The notes: a model not told the origin generated them from the letters alone. Positions 51,951 through 61,612 are shown, counted from the first letter of the stretch. The stretch: 64,000 bases of DNA from JADKCL01 sp031415375 (GCA_031415375.1 JANORP010000208.1:29911-93910); one strand, 5' to 3'. A program made the numbers and translations.

Positions 51951-53783
51951 ATGTGCGGAATTGTTGGATACATCGGCTACCGTGATGCCTACCCGATTTT
52001 GATCAATGGCCTCAAGCGCCTTGAATACCGTGGCTATGACTCAGCAGGCATAGCCTTGCTCAATGGCGACCTCAATGTCTATAAAATCAAAGGCAAGGTC
52101 CAAGACCTTGAAAACTTTGCTGGGCAAAAGGATCTGGGAGGAAGTATCGGGATGGGGCACACACGCTGGGCGACCCATGGTGTGCCCAATGACATCAATG
52201 CTCACCCGCACATGTCCAATTCCAAAAATTTTGCCATCATCCACAATGGCATTATTGAAAACTACTCCTCGATCAAAAAAGAGCTCATTTCGCGGGGATA
52301 TACATTTATCTCAGACACAGATACCGAGGTGCTCGTGCAGCTCATCGACGATATCTACACCAATAGCAAGGTCGCTGCAGACGAGGCCGTGCGCCTCGCC
52401 TTGAACAAGGTCGTCGGCGCCTATGGGATCGTGGTCATCTGCAAAAACGAGCCCAATCAACTCATCGTCGCCCGCAAGGGTAGCCCGATTGTGATCGGCA
52501 TCGGGGAGCGCGAGTATTTTGTGGCATCAGACGCTACGCCACTCATCGAGTTTACCAAGGAGGTCATCTACCTCAACGATGAAGAGGTCGCAGTGATCAA
52601 AAACCACGTGATCGTCATCAAGACCATTCAAAATGTGGTCACGACCCCGCACGTGGAGACCCTGGAGCTGGAATTGGAAGCCTTGGAAAAGGGCGGCTAT
52701 GACCACTTCATGCTCAAGGAAATCATGGAGCAACCGCGCTCCATCGCAGATAGTATGCGTGGCCGTTTTGCCATCGACTCGGGCGAAGTGACCCTCGGGG
52801 GTCTTGCCAGTGTAAAAGACAAGCTCCGCGATGCGAAGCGCTTGCTCATCGTGGCATGTGGCACATCTTGGCACGCTGGCTTGGTAGCCGAATACCTTAT
52901 CGAGGAGTATGCGCGCATCCCGGTAGAGGTCGAATATGCCTCTGAATTCAGGTATAGAAATCCAGTGATCTTCCCAGGGGATGTGCTGATCGCGATCTCC
53001 CAAAGCGGGGAGACTGCCGACACACTCGCCGCCATCAAGCTTGCCAAGGACAAGGGAGCTACCGTTTTGGGAGTTTGCAACGTCGTGGGATCCTCGATTC
53101 CAAGGGAGACAGAGGCAGGCGTCTATCTGCATGCGGGCCCTGAGATCGGGGTGGCCTCTACCAAGGCTTTTACCTCGCAGGTGACCGTGCTCATGCTCAT
53201 GGCTTTGTATATCGGGCAACTCAAAGGCACACTTACCATTGGGAAAAACACGCTGGTCAAAGGACTCGCAGAGATACCCGCCCAAGTGGAGAAAATCTTG
53301 CTCCAAAACGACAAGATCATTGAGATCGCCAAGTTGTTCAAAGACGCCACCAACTTCCTTTACCTCGGCCGCGGCTACAATTTCCCAGTCGCCCTCGAAG
53401 GTGCGCTCAAGCTCAAGGAGATTTCCTATATCCATGCCGAGGGGTATCCCGCAGCAGAGATGAAGCATGGGCCAATTGCACTCATCGACCAAAACATGCC
53501 CGTGGTCTTCATCGCGCCCCATGACCACAGCCACGAAAAGGTGATCACCAACATCCAAGAGGTCAAGGCGCGCAAAGGGCGGGTCATCGCGATCGTCTCT
53601 GAAGGCGATCAGGAAATCACGGGAATGGCAGAGTTTGTGATCGAGATTCCGCAGACCTTGGATGCCTTGCAGCCGCTGCTTTCTGTGATCCCGCTCCAAT
53701 TGTTGAGTTATCACATCGCCGTCTTGCGTGGCTGCAACGTCGATCAACCCCGCAACCTCGCCAAGTCGGTGACGGTCGAGTAA
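51951..53783 (+). CDS. glmS: Glutamine-fructose-6-phosphate aminotransferase (isomerising)
   Basis: A full-length 610-residue GlmS. The nucleophile Cys2 begins the mature glutaminase domain (M-C-G-I-V-G-Y-I-G), with R-G-Y-D-S-A-G and H-T-R-W-A-T-H-G following. Two SIS domains carry C-G-T-S-W-H-A-G, S-Q-S-G-E-T-A-D-T and the C-terminal K-S-V-T-V-E. It makes glucosamine-6-phosphate, the entry to peptidoglycan, lipid A and the amino sugars of the polysaccharide locus. No glmS ribozyme is evident upstream in the 106-base gap. Confidence 0.98.
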   Translation: MCGIVGYIGYRDAYPILINGLKRLEYRGYDSAGIALLNGDLNVYKIKGKVQDLENFAGQKDLGGSIGMGHTRWATHGVPNDINAHPHMSNSKNFAIIHNGIIENYSSIKKELISRGYTFISDTDTEVLVQLIDDIYTNSKVAADEAVRLALNKVVGAYGIVVICKNEPNQLIVARKGSPIVIGIGEREYFVASDATPLIEFTKEVIYLNDEEVAVIKNHVIVIKTIQNVVTTPHVETLELELEALEKGGYDHFMLKEIMEQPRSIADSMRGRFAIDSGEVTLGGLASVKDKLRDAKRLLIVACGTSWHAGLVAEYLIEEYARIPVEVEYASEFRYRNPVIFPGDVLIAISQSGETADTLAAIKLAKDKGATVLGVCNVVGSSIPRETEAGVYLHAGPEIGVASTKAFTSQVTVLMLMALYIGQLKGTLTIGKNTLVKGLAEIPAQVEKILLQNDKIIEIAKLFKDATNFLYLGRGYNFPVALEGALKLKEISYIHAEGYPAAEMKHGPIALIDQNMPVVFIAPHDHSHEKVITNIQEVKARKGRVIAIVSEGDQEITGMAEFVIEIPQTLDALQPLLSVIPLQLLSYHIAVLRGCNVDQPRNLAKSVTVE

Positions 53784-53789
53784 GATTGC

Positions 53790-54404
53790 CTAGACGGCAG
53801 GGTGCTTTCTGCTTTCGGATTGGGGGACGAAAAATCCCTTAATGCAATTGGGGTTACGAATACAAATCTGTATATGGTCTTTTTCCCGAAAGCCTGCACC
53901 GGGGTAGAGTTCCTTGCCCTCCCAAAACACCCCCCTGAGTGAGTCATAAGGTTGCTTGCCCATTTGGTGCCGCATGCCATGCAGCGTTTCGATAACCGCA
54001 CAGTCTAGGTTCCGGAGGAGTAGGTCGTCTGAATTGCCTGCGATTCTATTGGTAGGAATGTTGTTTGCCACAGCGGGATTGGAAACGAGGACGTCATAAG
54101 CCTCCTTCAGTTGTGCCAAATTTTCATAGTCTAAGAGATCGAGGCAATTGCCAAGGTCAATCACTGCACCAACCACAGATGGCTCCATTTCCACGTGACC
54201 CAATTTCAATCGGCGACTTTTTAGCTCTACTGCATAATTGGTCGCTCTGGATAGGCTGGTATCCCAAAAGTAAATGCCATGTCCCAGCCAATCGTAGTCA
54301 TTAGCACTTGGCTTGAGGTCTGATTTTCCTGAAACTACGGATTCAGCCGTTTCACGATCCGTTCCGTGAAAACCAAGGACTAGTCGGCCACGGTTGGAAT
54401 ACAT
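53790..54404 (-). CDS. Putative ADP-ribosyltransferase-fold toxin
   Basis: A 204-residue protein with G-F-H-G-T (His13), D-Y-D-W-L-G-H-G-I-Y-F-W (Tyr45) and a C-terminal K-D-H-I-Q-I-C-I-R-N-P (Gln179 where PARP-like enzymes usually have Glu). The spaced His...Tyr...Glu/Gln order is that of diphtheria-toxin/PARP-like transferases. The middle contains the well-kept V-G-A-V-I-D-L-G-N-C-L-D-L-L-D and R-G-V-F-W-E-G segments, which I recall from many bacterial hypothetical proteins. It overlaps a small upstream gene by 25 bases, as in toxin-antitoxin pairs. The enzyme activity and target are inferred. Confidence 0.6.
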   Translation of the reverse strand: MYSNRGRLVLGFHGTDRETAESVVSGKSDLKPSANDYDWLGHGIYFWDTSLSRATNYAVELKSRRLKLGHVEMEPSVVGAVIDLGNCLDLLDYENLAQLKEAYDVLVSNPAVANNIPTNRIAGNSDDLLLRNLDCAVIETLHGMRHQMGKQPYDSLRGVFWEGKELYPGAGFREKDHIQICIRNPNCIKGFFVPQSESRKHPAV

Positions 54405-54547
54405 AGATTCTTGTAGGGCTTTGTTAGTTTGCCGCTCTTCGTCAAGATGCCGACTTCGACCAGTAAGGCGAGGGATTTTTCCTTGTCACCGCGAATGGTT
54501 GCTGCAAATGCCCTGATCTCTTGGAGTTCCTTTTCTTGCCTAGACAT
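54380..54547 (-). CDS. Small protein, putative antitoxin/partner
   Basis: The ATG at 54547 gives 55 residues, M-S-R-Q-E-K-E-L-Q-E-I and later S-L-A-L-L-V-E-V-G-I-L-T-K-S-G-K-L-T-K-P-Y. A longer frame from 54616 adds a Ser/Phe-rich leader that lies over AAAAAGATGCTG repeats and is unlikely. It precedes and overlaps the ADP-ribosyltransferase-like gene on the same strand. The G-I-x-T-x-x-G-x-L-T-x-x-Y end is a pattern seen in small partner proteins. The antitoxin role is inferred only from size and overlap. Confidence 0.5.
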   Translation of the reverse strand: MSRQEKELQEIRAFAATIRGDKEKSLALLVEVGILTKSGKLTKPYKNLCIPTVAD

Positions 54548-54692
54548 AGTACTAGATTTTACTGATAGCAAATATAGTGAAAAAGATGCTGAAAAAGATG
54601 CTGAAAATGACACCATTGCGACTCACAAAACGCCATCCCCAATTGCAAAATCCCCTCATTCTTCCAACCTTTGCCCATCCAAATTCGAAAGC

Positions 54693-55649
54693 ATGGCTAC
54701 TAGGGAAAAAATCTTGATTATTGGTGCCGGAGGGCAGATCGGCACAGAACTCACAGAGTTTCTGCGTGCCAAATATACAGGTGCAGCTGTGATTGCGACC
54801 GACGTGCGTGAAAATGAGGGCCTCTCCAAAGATGGCCCTTTCTTTTTGCTCGATGTCATGGACAAAGACGCCATCTATACCCTCGTAGCGCGCGAAGGGG
54901 TAACCCAGATCTATCACCTTGCAGCATTGCTGTCGGCGACAGGCGAGAAAAATCCTGAATTTGCATGGAAGCTCAATATGGATGGTCTCTTGCATGTGCT
55001 CAACGCGGCGCGCGACCTCAAGGTTGCCAAAGTGTTTTGGCCCAGCTCCATCGCGGTCTTTGGGCCGGGCACCCCTGCCAATGACACCCCGCAAGACACG
55101 ATCATGGATCCAAACACGGTCTATGGCATTTCCAAGCTCGCGGGCGAGCGTTGGTGCGAGTACTATTACAATCGCTATGGCGTGGATGTGCGCAGCTTGC
55201 GCTATCCTGGCCTGATCGGCTACAAGTCGGCCCCAGGTGGTGGAACGACCGATTATGCCGTGGACATTTTTCACCAAGCACTTCAAAAAGGCGAATTCAA
55301 TTGCTTTCTCAAGGACGATACGGCATTGCCGATGATGTACATGCCCGACGCGATCAGGGCGACCATCAGTCTCATGGAGGCGCCAGCAGAGCAGGTGAAA
55401 ATTCGCTCCAGCTACAACTTGGCTGGCATTAGTTTCACGCCTGCGCAGATTGCACAGGCGATCCAAAAGCATCTCCCAGACTTCAAAATTGACTATGCCC
55501 CCGATTTCAGGCAAGCCATCGCAGACAGCTGGCCAAACAGCATCGACGACAGCCGCGCCGTGAGCGACTGGGGCTGGAAAATGGACTATGACTTGGAGGC
55601 AATGACCCAAGACATGCTTTTGCACATCCAAGCGAAGCAAAGTCTTTGA
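54693..55649 (+). CDS. NAD-dependent epimerase/L-threonine 3-dehydrogenase-like SDR
   Basis: The ATG at 54693 gives 318 residues. It has the Rossmann motif I-G-A-G-G-Q-I-G at the start, S-S-I-A-V-F-G-P, Y-G-I-S-K (Tyr-x-x-x-Lys) and G-G-G-T-T-D-Y-A. These match the SDR-type L-threonine dehydrogenase (Tdh) family common in Bacteroidota, which makes 2-amino-3-ketobutyrate. The longer frame from 54429 would run through the divergent small gene and is rejected. The partner Kbl (2-amino-3-ketobutyrate CoA ligase) is not in the window. Confidence 0.85.
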   Translation: MATREKILIIGAGGQIGTELTEFLRAKYTGAAVIATDVRENEGLSKDGPFFLLDVMDKDAIYTLVAREGVTQIYHLAALLSATGEKNPEFAWKLNMDGLLHVLNAARDLKVAKVFWPSSIAVFGPGTPANDTPQDTIMDPNTVYGISKLAGERWCEYYYNRYGVDVRSLRYPGLIGYKSAPGGGTTDYAVDIFHQALQKGEFNCFLKDDTALPMMYMPDAIRATISLMEAPAEQVKIRSSYNLAGISFTPAQIAQAIQKHLPDFKIDYAPDFRQAIADSWPNSIDDSRAVSDWGWKMDYDLEAMTQDMLLHIQAKQSL

Positions 55650-55697
55650 ACAATTCACGCATCCACACGTTCCACTGAGCAAACAGATGTATGTTGT

Positions 55698-56015
55698 ATG
55701 GCAGTGATTCCAGCTTCTGATCAAGATTTTACGACACAAGTGAGCACGCACGCTCAAGTCGTGGTCAAGTACCACGCGGATTGGTGCGGCGCTTGCAAGT
55801 TGATTGCACCCAAATTCAAACGCATGTCGGATGACGAGCGTTTCAAAGACGTTTTGTTTCTCGAAGTCAATGCTGAACTCAGCCCAGAAGCCCGCAAAGC
55901 TGCTGGTGTGAGCAATTTGCCCTTTTTCGCCACCTTCAAGAATGGCCAACTGGTCAAAGGTGGGTTTACTGCCAAGCCAGAGTCGGTCGAGGCGATGATC
56001 GCCGAGATTGCTTAA
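55698..56015 (+). CDS. Thioredoxin-family protein (WCGAC)
   Basis: A 105-residue thioredoxin fold with active site W-C-G-A-C-K (Cys30, Cys33). Classical thioredoxins have W-C-G-P-C, so Pro is replaced by Ala, which often raises the redox potential and lowers stability. The later cis-Pro turn is in S-N-L-P-F-F. There is no signal peptide, so it is cytosolic. A DUF6952-like small gene follows after 51 bases, a pair I recall as conserved in the phylum. Confidence 0.9.
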   Translation: MAVIPASDQDFTTQVSTHAQVVVKYHADWCGACKLIAPKFKRMSDDERFKDVLFLEVNAELSPEARKAAGVSNLPFFATFKNGQLVKGGFTAKPESVEAMIAEIA

Positions 56016-56066
56016 AACACACATTTGGGCACACAATCATAAGTTCGTGGAAGGAGAAACAAGGCG

Positions 56067-56306
56067 ATGAAACTTGCAGAGATCAAAAAACTTGTGGAAA
56101 ACCAGACCATCGAGGTGCTCCAGTTGGCAGAGGCGCAGTTGATCGAGGGGGAAGTGCTCAGTATCGCGGTCGGCGGGGCTGACGAAGGCGAACAATTGAC
56201 CCACATCATGGCCGCCATCGAAGTCTTGAAAGACATGCAAGATGGCACCGAAATGCAGGAAGCCCTGCGCGCATACACCAAACGCGTACGTGACTCTATC
56301 AGTTAA
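56067..56306 (+). CDS. Small DUF6952-like protein
   Basis: A 79-residue acidic, helical protein. The segments E-N-Q-T-I-E-V-L-Q-L-A-E, G-A-D-E-G-E-Q-L-T-H-I-M-A-A-I and A-L-R-A-Y-T-K-R-V-R-D-S-I-S resemble the small DUF6952 family, usually next to a thioredoxin. It has no membrane segment or cysteine. The function is unknown; it may be a substrate or helper of the thioredoxin. Confidence 0.75.
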   Translation: MKLAEIKKLVENQTIEVLQLAEAQLIEGEVLSIAVGGADEGEQLTHIMAAIEVLKDMQDGTEMQEALRAYTKRVRDSIS

Positions 56307-56610
56307 TATCTCCTTATTTCTTTGAATAGAAAGCACCCCGAATCGGTAGTTCGTGGGTGTTTTGATTTCTTGGCTGGCGATTGGCCTGAGGCTTTTGTTC
56401 GATGGTCCTGTGATCAGGCATGGATGAATGCGTCAATTGATCCGCCCCATCCTTGGCTTTTTGGAACGGCCAATAGACACTTGGCACGAATGTCTTGGGC
56501 CAAAAGTGACAGCAATCAGATTTATTTATATCTTAGATGCTACCTGTATCCATCATAGAACTGAATCAAATTTGGAGCTGCAAAAATATTCTATCCAAGG
56601 CCAGACAGCT

Positions 56611-58518
56611 GTGCGACAAATACAAATTTGGGCTGCTTTCTTGGTGTATGCCTTGCGGCGCTATTGGTCGATCATCCTGACGCTCTCTGTAGTGGGAGGC
56701 ATTTTGGGTTACGTATCCTCGCGCTCCACCACCAATCGCTACGAGGTGCGGGCCGCCTTCTTGATGCCTACAGACGATGCGGTTCCTGAATATGAACGCC
56801 TTTTGTCCCGTAAATTGGTGGCAGAGGCGACGATCGACTTCAGGGTCTCCCGATGGGTCGATAGAGGGAATCGTGGCGTGTATGAAATGTATTCCGAATC
56901 TCCTTTTGAAGTCAGCGTCATTGCGGTCGCGCCTGCACTGCAAGACATCAGGCATGAGCTTCGATTGCTTCCCGATCAACGATTTCAAATCATGATCGAG
57001 AGTGCCAGCGGGATCAAAAGTTATTCGGGTAAGTTTGGTGAGCGCGTCCAAGCAGGCGGGGTGACACTCGTGGTGCGCGCCATCAAGACAATCGAGGCCC
57101 ACGACTTGGCAGCCACCTATTACCTCACGTTCAATACCGAGGAAGCCGTGGCTTCAAGGTTTCTCGCCAATCTGGAGGTCGTGCATTCCCTAGAACATCC
57201 CAACCGCATCGGGTTGGTCTATACCGATGCGCATCCAGATCTCGCCTTTGATTTGCTCGAGGCGTTTACGCTCGCCTACCTGGAGGCCTATCAGCGCCAA
57301 CGGATAGAACTTTTTGTCGAGCGGCTACGCGAGGTCGATGCAGAGTTGAAGGTATTGGAAACGCAGATTCTAGCCCTCGACAACCCGACACCATTTTTGT
57401 TGGAGATCGCTAAGGCCGGCAATCAATTGTCGGTGCAAGATTCGACCCCGATCCATATGCTCAGGCAGCGGTTGGAGGTTCAAATGGTCGAGGAGCGGCT
57501 GCAAGCGTGGAAGGCCTACCGCGCAGCAACACAGGATCCTGTGGCCTTGAAGCAGTTGCTCACGGTTTGGTTGCCCGCCCTGGCACAAGACACCCTCGCG
57601 CAGTTGCCAGAGATCGACACATTGATCGCGGCAGACCAGCGGCGTCTCATAGAGCTTGCGGCCTCGTCGCTCGATGCCAAGAGCCAATACCTATCCCGCC
57701 TCGCCTTTCAGCGCGCCTGGGAAAAACAATGGCTCAAACCCAAGGAAGAAACCTACAGCCTTGAGTTGCTGCTGCGCGAAAAATACCTTGCAGCCCTTGA
57801 AGAGAGTGCCACGATCGAATTGGAGATTCGCAAAGACAAAAAAGGACCGCAACTCATCGACCCGACTTATCCTGTGCGCACCCTCGGGCGCAGCCTACGC
57901 ATCAAAGTCTTGGTAGCGACCGCTCTTGGCTTGCTGCTGCTCGGGATATTTGTCGCAGTCGTCTTGGCACTCATCGATCGCCGATTCAGGTCGGAGAGCC
58001 ATTTCATGGCGGTCGGCCTGGAGCCTCATAGTCAGCTATGGCGCCTAGAAACAGCAGCGCTTGCCAGACGTCAGCAAGTGGCCAAAATGGAACTCTCTTG
58101 GGGGGATGCCCATAAGTGCATTGCATTTGTGGGCGGCGGGCACGACGCCAATGACCTCGCGGCCGATACCGCAACACGCTTGGCGGCATTTGGTGTGGGC
58201 GTCGCCTTGGTCGGTGCCGAGGATCAGGAAGAGTCCACTGTCTTTGATCATATCGCCCTGCCAGCGGACGCTGCTCCGGGGTGGTGGTTTTCGGCGGCGG
58301 CGCAAGGATTTTTACAAACCCTTGTCACCCAAAAGGACCGTGTCTTGTTGTGTCTGCCGCCGCCGCACGAGGTTCCAGAGGTCTTGGCAGCACTGCGGCA
58401 AGCAGACATGATCTATTACATCGTGCGCAAAGACCAGACCCAAGTCAAGGCTTGGAAACAATGGCAAGTCGAGGCAGCCGAGTCGGGCTTTGCCTACAGG
58501 GCCATTTGGGTAGAGTAA
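56611..58518 (+). CDS. Wzz/Wzc-like polysaccharide chain-length protein without kinase P-loop
   Basis: A GTG at 56611 (V-R-Q-I-Q-I-W) gives 635 residues. An ATG frame from 56428 adds 61 residues that look non-coding. A membrane helix (about 22-40), a long periplasmic alpha-helical region (about 45-440), and a second helix (about 458-485, L-L-L-L-G-I-F-V-A-V-V-L-A-L-I) define the Wzz fold. A cytoplasmic domain of about 140 residues follows, with beta-alpha folding (C-I-A-F-V-G-G-G, D-R-V-L-L-C-L-P-P-P) like BY-kinase domains but without Walker A or a Tyr cluster. It probably sets chain length without kinase activity. Start uncertain. Confidence 0.8.
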   Translation: MRQIQIWAAFLVYALRRYWSIILTLSVVGGILGYVSSRSTTNRYEVRAAFLMPTDDAVPEYERLLSRKLVAEATIDFRVSRWVDRGNRGVYEMYSESPFEVSVIAVAPALQDIRHELRLLPDQRFQIMIESASGIKSYSGKFGERVQAGGVTLVVRAIKTIEAHDLAATYYLTFNTEEAVASRFLANLEVVHSLEHPNRIGLVYTDAHPDLAFDLLEAFTLAYLEAYQRQRIELFVERLREVDAELKVLETQILALDNPTPFLLEIAKAGNQLSVQDSTPIHMLRQRLEVQMVEERLQAWKAYRAATQDPVALKQLLTVWLPALAQDTLAQLPEIDTLIAADQRRLIELAASSLDAKSQYLSRLAFQRAWEKQWLKPKEETYSLELLLREKYLAALEESATIELEIRKDKKGPQLIDPTYPVRTLGRSLRIKVLVATALGLLLLGIFVAVVLALIDRRFRSESHFMAVGLEPHSQLWRLETAALARRQQVAKMELSWGDAHKCIAFVGGGHDANDLAADTATRLAAFGVGVALVGAEDQEESTVFDHIALPADAAPGWWFSAAAQGFLQTLVTQKDRVLLCLPPPHEVPEVLAALRQADMIYYIVRKDQTQVKAWKQWQVEAAESGFAYRAIWVE

Positions 58519-58535
58519 ATGCACGCGACAGGCGG

Positions 58536-61397
58536 CTACAGCTTCTGCAATCTGATCGTATAGCGCAGGCCCTCATGCTCCAGCTGCAGCAGGTAAAGCC
58601 CAGCCGATTGTTGGGACAAGTCGATCCATTCCTGCATCGGCCCTGCGAGCACGTACCGCTCGTGTGCATCTACGCGCACACCGCGGGCATCATAGATGCG
58701 CATGCGCAGAGTCCCTGCACTGGGGAGATCGGCCTCCAATTGGAAGACGGCCGCACTGGGATTTGGAAAGACCTTGAGGGTATTGCTAGTAACTTCATTC
58801 AGTCCCACCAGCCCGAAGTTGGTGCATGTCACCGAGGATGAGCAAGCATTTGACACCTGCAAACACACTTGATAGTTGCCTGCTGTAGCGTAGGTATGCG
58901 AAGGATTTTGGAGGATCGATGTACCCCCGTCCCCAAACGTCCAGTTCCAGACATTGACAGAAGGCGCCGCCGCTCCAGTGAAATCGACGTTCAAGACCGG
59001 CCCCAGAGTGTAATTGATCGCCTCATTGGTCGGCTCGCAAAGATCGACTTGCGCGCATGTGGTGGCACTGAAGCAGGGATTGGAGACGGTGAGGCAGACG
59101 TTGTAGGCCGTACCATTTGCATAGATATGCGTCGGGTTTTGGAGCGAGGATGTGCCACCATCCCCAAATGTCCAAGCCCAAGTCGATGCAGACGGATCCG
59201 AGAGATCGTTGAAGGCCACGGCATAGCCAGAGACAGACGATGCAAATGCCTCGTTGAGGGCAGGGCAAACCGTGACCGCGTGACAGGTTGTCGCCGTCGA
59301 GCAACTGCTCACGACCGTGAGGCAGACATTGTAAGTCCCCGCAACGGCATAAGCATGCGATGGATTTTGCAAGGTCGATGTGCCGCCGTCTCCAAACGTC
59401 CATGCCCAGCCCGTGGCCGAGGCATCTGAGAGGTCTTGGAATGCGACCAATGGACCTGCAAAAGCATGTGTAAAGGCCTCGTTCAAAGAGCGACAGATCG
59501 TCATCGTCTGGCAGACGGTCTGCGTCGTACAGGGATTTGTGGTCGTGAGGCAAACGGTATAGGTGCCATTGCTGGTATAGGTGTGCGTGGGATTTTGCAA
59601 AGTCGATGTGCCACCATCTCCAAAATCCCAAGCCCAGGACGTCACACTAGGATGGCTTTGATTCGCGAATGCAGCGACGCTACCATTGAGTGTAGATGTG
59701 AATGCAGGAAACGGAAATTGACATGTATATACGGTGTCGCAAAACGTTGTGGTGCGGCAACTGTTGGAAACGGCAAGACAGACGACGTATGGACCCAAGC
59801 CTGCATAGATATGTGTCGGGTTTTGCAAGGTCGATGTGCCGCCATCTCCAAATGACCATTGCCACGACGTGGCAGAGGGCCCCGACTGATTGGTAAATGT
59901 GAAGTTTGGCCCCGTATGGGCGGCACTGAAGGCAGCGGGGAGCAGTGTACACAAGACAGTATTGGTCCTGTTGGTGACGATGGGGAGATTGAAGTCAAAG
60001 TAGATGCTCGCCCTGTTGCTGATGATGGTTCCCACGGGCACGCCTGGATCCAAGTCGATGGAATAGTTGATGTATCCATGACTGGCTGGTTCGTTGTGGA
60101 CGCTATCGACGAGCAAGATGTTGGGGAATGTGAATTGTGCGAAACCAGTGCCAGTCATCGACAATTGATAGGGGTGGCTGGAACCTGTGACCCTCAATGT
60201 GCCGGGGTTGAGGAAGCTGGAAAGCGTGTCTTTCACAATGATATTGAAGGCCGTGTCATTCCCTGTGTTTTGAAAACGGATTGCATAATCCAGCCGCGCA
60301 ATGCTCGGATCCACTGGGCCGTCGGCCATGTTGCCACTTGGGTCCCAGACACGCTTGTCATTGGGGTCAAAGGAACCGCTGACAAACGTGAAGCGGTTGC
60401 TAGTGTTGTTGTTGAGATTGGGGTCGGCACCTACGGGAGGAAAGGAGGCACTAAATGCGATTGGTGCACCCAAGGGAGTGTTGACGGGAACCGTCGTAGA
60501 AAAAACCACAGACCGCGTCCCATTCGCTGGGATGGTACCAAAATTGAAGGTGTAGATATTGCCGTTGATGGAGGTAGGCACGGGAGAAATGTTGGCCAAA
60601 GCAAATGGAATCGCGGCCTCCACGGTACCTACGGCATTGTTGATGGCCGTATTTCCGGAGTTCCTAAAAGTGACCCAAGTCTGTTGCGAAAACCCAGGGC
60701 GGTAGTTGAGCACAGAGAGATCCACCGATTGATCTGAATAGGGTGTGAAATGCCAGTAGAAGTCGTTGTTGGCGTCGATGCTCAATGATGTTGGAATACT
60801 GACAGGCAGGTTGCCTCCGCAGACCCATGATCCATAACCAATGCCATTGGTGTAGGCTGTATAGGTCCCGTTGGGAATCCAGGCGCTAAAATCTCCTTGC
60901 GTGCCCGTGGTGATATAATAGGGGCCAGGGGTCAAGGTGATGATAGCGTTCGCGATCGGAGCGTCACCTATATCCTCAACACAATTGCTATTGTTATCGG
61001 TGATCACCTTGCCGCTCACCTGACCAAATGCCGATCCCGGACCGAGGGTCACATTCAGTGCATTTGGAAAGGCGGAGAAGTGCCCATAGCCCTCTAGACG
61101 ATACATCCCCAAGGAGGCATTGGGCGGGATTGTGAAATCAGCGACCATATTTGTGGCGCTTCCCACACTGAAGTTCAGTGGCAGGAATTGAAGACCCGTC
61201 GTGTTGTTTTTGAGGTAGATGCCAGTCACGGTTGTGAAGTTGGTATTGGCACCCGTGATGATCATCGTGATCGTCGCCCCGCCTACCACTGTATTGGGAT
61301 TGGTGCTTTGGATGGTCTGACCGAAGCAGCGGCAAGAAAGCATCCCTAGCAAAACCAAAAACGTAGTCAAGAGACGTGTCCAAGTCGAGTTTTTCAT
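58536..61397 (-). CDS. Secreted multi-PKD T9SS protein
   Basis: The ATG at 61397 (M-K-N-S-T-W) gives 953 residues with a signal peptide ending C-R-C-F-G-Q. The order is an IPT-like N-terminal domain (S-T-N-P-N-T-V-V-G-G), an SdrD-B/prealbumin-like domain (about 150-235), a DUF7619-like domain (F-D-P-N-D-K...) to about 500, five PKD domains each with F-G-D-G-G-T-S and paired cysteines, and a C-terminal T9SS sorting domain (V-F-P-N-P-S-A). It is exported and likely attached to the surface, perhaps in adhesion. It is a tandem paralogue of the next gene. Confidence 0.92.
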   Translation of the reverse strand: MKNSTWTRLLTTFLVLLGMLSCRCFGQTIQSTNPNTVVGGATITMIITGANTNFTTVTGIYLKNNTTGLQFLPLNFSVGSATNMVADFTIPPNASLGMYRLEGYGHFSAFPNALNVTLGPGSAFGQVSGKVITDNNSNCVEDIGDAPIANAIITLTPGPYYITTGTQGDFSAWIPNGTYTAYTNGIGYGSWVCGGNLPVSIPTSLSIDANNDFYWHFTPYSDQSVDLSVLNYRPGFSQQTWVTFRNSGNTAINNAVGTVEAAIPFALANISPVPTSINGNIYTFNFGTIPANGTRSVVFSTTVPVNTPLGAPIAFSASFPPVGADPNLNNNTSNRFTFVSGSFDPNDKRVWDPSGNMADGPVDPSIARLDYAIRFQNTGNDTAFNIIVKDTLSSFLNPGTLRVTGSSHPYQLSMTGTGFAQFTFPNILLVDSVHNEPASHGYINYSIDLDPGVPVGTIISNRASIYFDFNLPIVTNRTNTVLCTLLPAAFSAAHTGPNFTFTNQSGPSATSWQWSFGDGGTSTLQNPTHIYAGLGPYVVCLAVSNSCRTTTFCDTVYTCQFPFPAFTSTLNGSVAAFANQSHPSVTSWAWDFGDGGTSTLQNPTHTYTSNGTYTVCLTTTNPCTTQTVCQTMTICRSLNEAFTHAFAGPLVAFQDLSDASATGWAWTFGDGGTSTLQNPSHAYAVAGTYNVCLTVVSSCSTATTCHAVTVCPALNEAFASSVSGYAVAFNDLSDPSASTWAWTFGDGGTSSLQNPTHIYANGTAYNVCLTVSNPCFSATTCAQVDLCEPTNEAINYTLGPVLNVDFTGAAAPSVNVWNWTFGDGGTSILQNPSHTYATAGNYQVCLQVSNACSSSVTCTNFGLVGLNEVTSNTLKVFPNPSAAVFQLEADLPSAGTLRMRIYDARGVRVDAHERYVLAGPMQEWIDLSQQSAGLYLLQLEHEGLRYTIRLQKL

Positions 61398-61612
61398 AAG
61401 CATTGTCGTTCTATCCAATTCGATTGATTCCATAAGAGTACGAATCCAATTAGCAGGATTCTCCCACATTTTTTTGGCTTCGTCTAGAAAGCAAAGAATA
61501 CCTTACCGTTGATATACAGTTATCTGCTAGAAATCCTCATTTCACTGAGAACTTTGTTCTTACACGAGTATGAAGATAGAAAAAATCTGAAACAAAACCA
61601 AGCATTCAAAGA

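Noticed and set aside
54552..56036. 494-residue minus-strand frame
   Set aside because: Antisense to the Tdh-like SDR and thioredoxin genes, both of which have clear motifs.
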